Below are positions 60,547 through 64,000 of a stretch of 64,000 nucleotides of DNA, piece by piece. The translations under genes were made by a program, and so were the position numbers. How positions within the stretch are numbered: the first letter of the stretch is position 1; each line of letters begins with the position of its first letter. The notes beneath the pieces are model-generated. The model was not told the DNA's origin. It worked only from the letters and a program-made list of their open reading frames with translations, and ran no database searches. The stretch is from Streptomyces sp. NRRL B-1347 (GTDB lineage: Bacteria > Actinomycetota > Actinomycetes > Streptomycetales > Streptomycetaceae), in the NCBI RefSeq assembly GCF_000720325.1, contig NZ_JOJM01000063.1, positions 38,430-102,429 on the forward strand, given 5' to 3'.

Positions 60547-61059
60547 TTGCGGGCCGACCTGTGGCAGCGGGCCAAGGACGCGCACGACGAAGGGCGGCTG
60601 CGGGTCACCGAGGTGCGAGCCGGCCAGTACCTGGGCTCCGGCGCGGTCTCACCGTTCACCCTGCTGATCGCGCCCCGGGTCCGCGAGGGCGAACTGGCTC
60701 TCGTCCTCGGCAACCCCGATGCCGCGCATTCGTTCTCCTACACCGAGGACGTCGCGGCGGCGCTGGTGGCGGTCAGCGGCGACGAGCGGGCCTGGGGACG
60801 GGCCTGGCACGCCCCGGTCATCACCACGACCGTGCGCGAGGCCGCGACCGAGCTCGCCGCACTCCACGGAGCGCCCGAACCGCGGTTGGATCCGCTCACC
60901 GAACGGGACTTGGCGCTGCTGTCCTTCACCGATCCGCTGTGGCGCGAGTTCGCCGAGATGAGCTACATGTCCGAGCGCCCGTTCACCGTGGACGACAGCG
61001 ACGCCCGCGCCACCTTCGGACTCAAGCCTGCAACGCTCCGTGAGGCCCTGGCGGCCTGA
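60547..61059 (+). pseudogene. Truncated NAD-dependent epimerase/dehydratase remnant
   Basis: The 170 residues from a TTG codon match only the C-terminal half of extended SDR epimerases: ADLWQRA, VTEVRAGQYLG, HSFSYTEDVAAAL and the usual substrate-side helices. The N-terminal Rossmann domain with GxxGxxG and the catalytic YxxxK are absent, and the 49 bp back to the mannosidase stop hold no trace of them. No plausible start or ribosome binding site is present. It is probably a deletion remnant fused to the end of the mannosidase locus, not a working enzyme. Confidence 0.7.
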
Positions 61060-61075
61060 TGCGGCGGGCGGTGGC

Positions 61076-62818
61076 TCAAGGCCTCGGGATGTTGCGCAAG
61101 TTGGAGCGGGCCAGCTGGACCATGCGGCCGACTCCGCCGTCCAGGACGATCTTGCTGGCGGAGAGGGCGAAGCCGGTGACCATGTCGGAGCTGATCTTCG
61201 GGGGGATGGAGAGGGCGTTGGGGTCGGTGACGACGTCGACGAGGGCGGGGCCCTTGTGGGCGAAGGCGCCCTTGAGGGCCCCGGCGAGCTGCTTGGGCTT
61301 CTCCACGCGCACCCCGTAGGCCCCGGCGGCACGGGCCACGGCCGCGAAGTCGGGGTTGTGGTTGGCGGTGCCGTACGAGGGGAGGCCCGCGACGAGCATC
61401 TCCAGCTCCACCATGCCGAGCGAGGAGTTGTTGAAGAGGACCACCTTCACCGGCAGGTCGTACTGCACGAGCGTGAGGAAGTCGCCCATCAGCATGGTGA
61501 AGCCGCCGTCGCCGGACATGGAGACGACCTGCCGCCCGCGGTCGACGAACTGGGCGCCGATCGCCTGGGGCAGCGCGTTGGCCATGGAGCCGTGGCTGAA
61601 GGAGCCGATGATGCGGCGCTTGCCGTTCGGGGTGAGGTAGCGGGCCGCCCAGACGTTGCACATGCCGGTGTCGACCGTGAAGACCGCCGAATCGTCGGCC
61701 AGGTCGTCGAGGACCGAGGCCACGTACTCGGGGTGGATCGGGACGTGCTTCTCGACCTTGCGGGTGTAGGCCTTGATCACGCCTTCGAGCGCGTCGGCGT
61801 GTTTCTTCAGCATCTTGTCGAGGAACTTGCGGTTCGACTTCGGCGAGACGCGCGGGGTGAGGCAGCGCAGCGTCTCGCGCACGTCGCCCCAGACGGCGAG
61901 GTCCAGCTTCGAGCGGCGCCCCAGGTTCTCGGGCCGCACGTCGACCTGGGCGATCTTCACGTCGTCGGGCAGGAACGCGTTGTACGGGAAGTCGGTGCCG
62001 AGCATGATCAGCAGGTCGCACTCGTGGGTCGCCTCGTACGCGGCGCCGTAGCCGAGCAGCCCGCTCATGCCCACGTCGTACGGGTTGTCGTACTGGATCC
62101 ACTCCTTGCCGCGCAGCGCGTGCCCGACGGGGGCCTTGAGCTTCTCGGCGAAGGCCATGACCTCGGCGTGCGCCCCCGCGGTGCCGCTGCCGCAGAAGAG
62201 CGTGACCTTGTCGGCCTCGTCGATCATCGCGGCGAGCCGGTCGATCTCGGCGTCGCCGGGGCGCACGGAGGGGCGCGAGGTCACGAGGGCGGTCTCGGCG
62301 GCCTGGTCCGGGGCGGGCTCGGACGCGATGTCGCCGGGCAGCGAGACGACGCTGACGCCGGACTGCCCCACGGCGTGCTGGATGGCGGTCTGGAGCAGGC
62401 GCGGCATCTGCTGGGGGTTGGAGATCAGTTCGCTGTAATGACTGCACTCGCGGAACAGCTGGTCGGGGTGGGTCTCCTGGAAGTAGCCGAGGCCGATCTC
62501 CGACGACGGGATGTGGGAGGCCAGGGCGAGCACCGGGGCCATGGAGCGGTGGGCGTCGTAGAGGCCGTTGATGAGGTGGAGGTTGCCGGGGCCGCAGGAG
62601 CCCGCGCAGGCGGCGAGGGTGCCGGTGATCTGGGCCTCCGCGCCGGCCGCGAAGGCGGCGGTCTCCTCGTGCCGGACCTGGATCCAGTCGATCTGCGGGG
62701 TGCGGCGGATCGCGTCGACGACGGGATTGAGGCTGTCGCCGACGACTCCGTAGAGCCGCTTGACCCCGGCGCGGACGAGGATGTCGACGAACTGCTCGGC
62801 GACGTTCTGCTTGGCCAT
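61076..62818 (-). CDS. Thiamine-diphosphate enzyme, pyruvate dehydrogenase (quinone)/PoxB-like
   Basis: A 580-residue protein with three domains of the pyruvate oxidase family: an N-terminal pyrimidine-binding domain with the catalytic Glu (RHEETAAFAAGAEA), a central Rossmann-like domain, and a C-terminal diphosphate-binding domain with GDGGFTM followed after about 24 residues by NNSS. The sequence suits PoxB-type oxidative decarboxylation of pyruvate to acetate at the membrane. Related acetolactate synthases cannot be fully excluded, but there is no small subunit nearby. Start ATG 62818; ATG 62830, closer to GAAGGGG, is an alternative. Confidence 0.88.
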   Translation of the reverse strand: MAKQNVAEQFVDILVRAGVKRLYGVVGDSLNPVVDAIRRTPQIDWIQVRHEETAAFAAGAEAQITGTLAACAGSCGPGNLHLINGLYDAHRSMAPVLALASHIPSSEIGLGYFQETHPDQLFRECSHYSELISNPQQMPRLLQTAIQHAVGQSGVSVVSLPGDIASEPAPDQAAETALVTSRPSVRPGDAEIDRLAAMIDEADKVTLFCGSGTAGAHAEVMAFAEKLKAPVGHALRGKEWIQYDNPYDVGMSGLLGYGAAYEATHECDLLIMLGTDFPYNAFLPDDVKIAQVDVRPENLGRRSKLDLAVWGDVRETLRCLTPRVSPKSNRKFLDKMLKKHADALEGVIKAYTRKVEKHVPIHPEYVASVLDDLADDSAVFTVDTGMCNVWAARYLTPNGKRRIIGSFSHGSMANALPQAIGAQFVDRGRQVVSMSGDGGFTMLMGDFLTLVQYDLPVKVVLFNNSSLGMVELEMLVAGLPSYGTANHNPDFAAVARAAGAYGVRVEKPKQLAGALKGAFAHKGPALVDVVTDPNALSIPPKISSDMVTGFALSASKIVLDGGVGRMVQLARSNLRNIPRP

Positions 62819-62872
62819 GTCTTCATGCACCCCTTCGGTCGCTATGGGTCCATGAATTCACAGGGGGCGCCC

Positions 62873-64000
62873 TCACGCCTCCCAAACGGCCGCAGCGGTC
62901 CGGTCGTCGGCGTACCCCTTGACCCGTACTTGGGTGTCGGCGAGGAACGCGGCGAGGCCGGGCGGCCCGCCCTCGGCCCACCGGCGGGTGAGGTGCCGGG
63001 ACAGCTCGGGCTCGCCGCGCAGCGGTTCGGCGAGGCCGCCGGTGCACAGCAGCAGCGCGTCACCCGGGCGGGCGACGGAGGCGCGGAAGCGGAAGGGGTC
63101 GCGGGGCGGGGCCGGGGCGGGTTCGTACGGGCTCGGGGGCGTGGTGATGCCCAGGTCCATGGTGAGCCGGTCGCCGTCGGAGGTCTCGGCGGGCGGCGAG
63201 CCGAAGCCGACGACGGCGGCGCCCGTGGCGGTGGCGACGCGCGGCTCGATGTCCTGCCACTCACCGCCGCGCAGCCGGAACAGGCCGCCGGAGCCGACGC
63301 CGAAGAACACCCGGGTGCGGCAGCGCGGGTCGGCGGGCAGCAGCAGACAGCGCAGCGATGCCGTGTACTCCTCCGGTTCGAGGCCGAGGTCGGCGGCGCG
63401 GGCGCGCAGCTTGCCGAGGCTGCGGTCGGTGAGCCGGTGCAGGCCCGACTTCAGGTCGCCGCGCCGCGCGGCCCTGATGTCCTGTGCGAGCCGGGCGTGG
63501 CTGCGGCCCACGGCCCGGCCGATCCACGCGCAGGCGTCGGCCGCCGCGCGGTGGGCGCCCGCCGTGGCGCGGGCGCCGGTGGCCATGGCGACCAGGACGA
63601 GGGCGTCGTCGCCGGACCCGAAGCGGGCGGTGAGCAGCGCGTCCCGGCGCGGCTCGGCCCGGTACCGGGCGGAGTCCCCGCGTACGGAGACCGCGCGCAG
63701 CGTGCTGGAGCCGTACCGGGCGCCGTCGAGCACGGTGTCGGCGACGAGGCTGTCAAGGTCGTCCGGGTCGGCGGCGGGCAGGCCGGTCGGCTCGGCTTCG
63801 TAGGTCGGGGGGCCGTCGCCCACGTACGCCCTGGCGGGGAGTTCGAGGGCTTCGACGACGGGTCCCTGGGCGTCCGGCTCCGCCGGGGTCTCCGGGGTGC
63901 GCGAGGCCGGGACGGTGGCGGAGCTGCTCTCCGTGGAGGCCGGGGTGGGGGGCGCGGCGGGCCGCTCGGGCGCGGAGGGGAAGGTGACGGGGCCCGCGGG
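62873..64000 (-). CDS. PP2C-like protein phosphatase domain protein, 5' end beyond the window
   Basis: The frame is open from the right edge to its stop, so the N terminus is missing. The first visible 60 residues are a Pro/Ala/Thr-rich linker. Then comes a PP2C-like fold with the metal-type motifs VRGDSARYRAEPRRDA, GDALLLCTGGLAEPL and YADDRTAAAVW. Proteins of this kind in Streptomyces are large, with unknown N-terminal regions, and may act in serine/threonine phosphosignalling. Some metal-binding Asp positions look shifted, so activity is not certain. Confidence 0.8.
   Translation of the reverse strand, partial: PAGPVTFPSAPERPAAPPTPASTESSSATVPASRTPETPAEPDAQGPVVEALELPARAYVGDGPPTYEAEPTGLPAADPDDLDSLVADTVLDGARYGSSTLRAVSVRGDSARYRAEPRRDALLTARFGSGDDALVLVAMATGARATAGAHRAAADACAWIGRAVGRSHARLAQDIRAARRGDLKSGLHRLTDRSLGKLRARAADLGLEPEEYTASLRCLLLPADPRCRTRVFFGVGSGGLFRLRGGEWQDIEPRVATATGAAVVGFGSPPAETSDGDRLTMDLGITTPPSPYEPAPAPPRDPFRFRASVARPGDALLLCTGGLAEPLRGEPELSRHLTRRWAEGGPPGLAAFLADTQVRVKGYADDRTAAAVWEA

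Overview
The window is chromosomal DNA from a high-GC actinomycete, most likely Streptomyces. The grounds are very high GC with strong third-position bias, GTG starts with purine-rich ribosome binding sites, an IdeR/DtxR-type iron box, a PucR-controlled xanthine dehydrogenase operon, a DUF2637 (Spd-like) membrane protein and many long antisense open frames. No rRNA, tRNA, CRISPR array or transposase was seen.

Positions 1 to about 36,750 hold most of a nonribosomal peptide gene cluster, cut off at the left edge. On the minus strand, NRPS2 (A-T-E-C-A*-T), a type II thioesterase and an acyl-adenylating A-KR-T protein form one tight operon. NRPS1 (C-A-T-E, C-A(nMT)-T, C-A-T-E, C...) follows with its own promoter and runs off the window. 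Divergent from NRPS2 are an SDR, a GriE-like Fe/2-oxoglutarate hydroxylase and a zinc alcohol dehydrogenase. A lone ferredoxin, a C*-A-T protein (NRPS3), a CPA2-type cation/proton antiporter, a second thioesterase, a SyrB2-type chlorinase and a stand-alone carrier protein complete it.

Two NRPS parts are visibly broken in a complementary way. The last A domain of NRPS2 has lost its substrate pocket, while the C domain of NRPS3 has lost its catalytic His. This suggests that a residue is loaded and tailored off-line, then passed to NRPS2 in trans, in the style of syringomycin SyrB1/B2/C. The inferred product is a chlorinated and/or hydroxylated peptide or depsipeptide with D residues, one N-methyl residue, a Val-like D starter, perhaps piperazate-like and methylproline-like residues, and an alpha-hydroxy acid. 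That list resembles the monamycin/kutzneride family. This is a hypothesis, not an identification.

Five promoters of the cluster carry the same 18-bp palindrome, near TGTCCYG-N4-CRGGACA. At the three promoters with a clear TTGACC -35 box it lies 40-44 bp upstream of that box, so one regulator, encoded outside the window, probably switches on the whole cluster. The NRPS2/SDR divergent promoter is itself an approximately 240-bp inverted duplication that includes the NRPS2 start codons.

From 36,750 to 44,600 lie ordinary chromosomal genes: an MBL-fold hydrolase divergent from a GlxA/AraC regulator, a secreted DD-peptidase-like serine hydrolase, an IclR regulator, a lipoprotein polysaccharide deacetylase and a P450. 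XdhC, an AzgA-type purine permease and the three xanthine dehydrogenase subunits (43.4-50.2 kb) lie divergent from pucR. The right end has a TPR-like protein, a GntR regulator, an iron-regulated FhuF-like protein, a DUF2637 protein, an anti-sigma-type ATPase, a GH38 alpha-mannosidase, an epimerase remnant, a PoxB-type thiamine diphosphate enzyme and a PP2C-like protein cut by the right edge.
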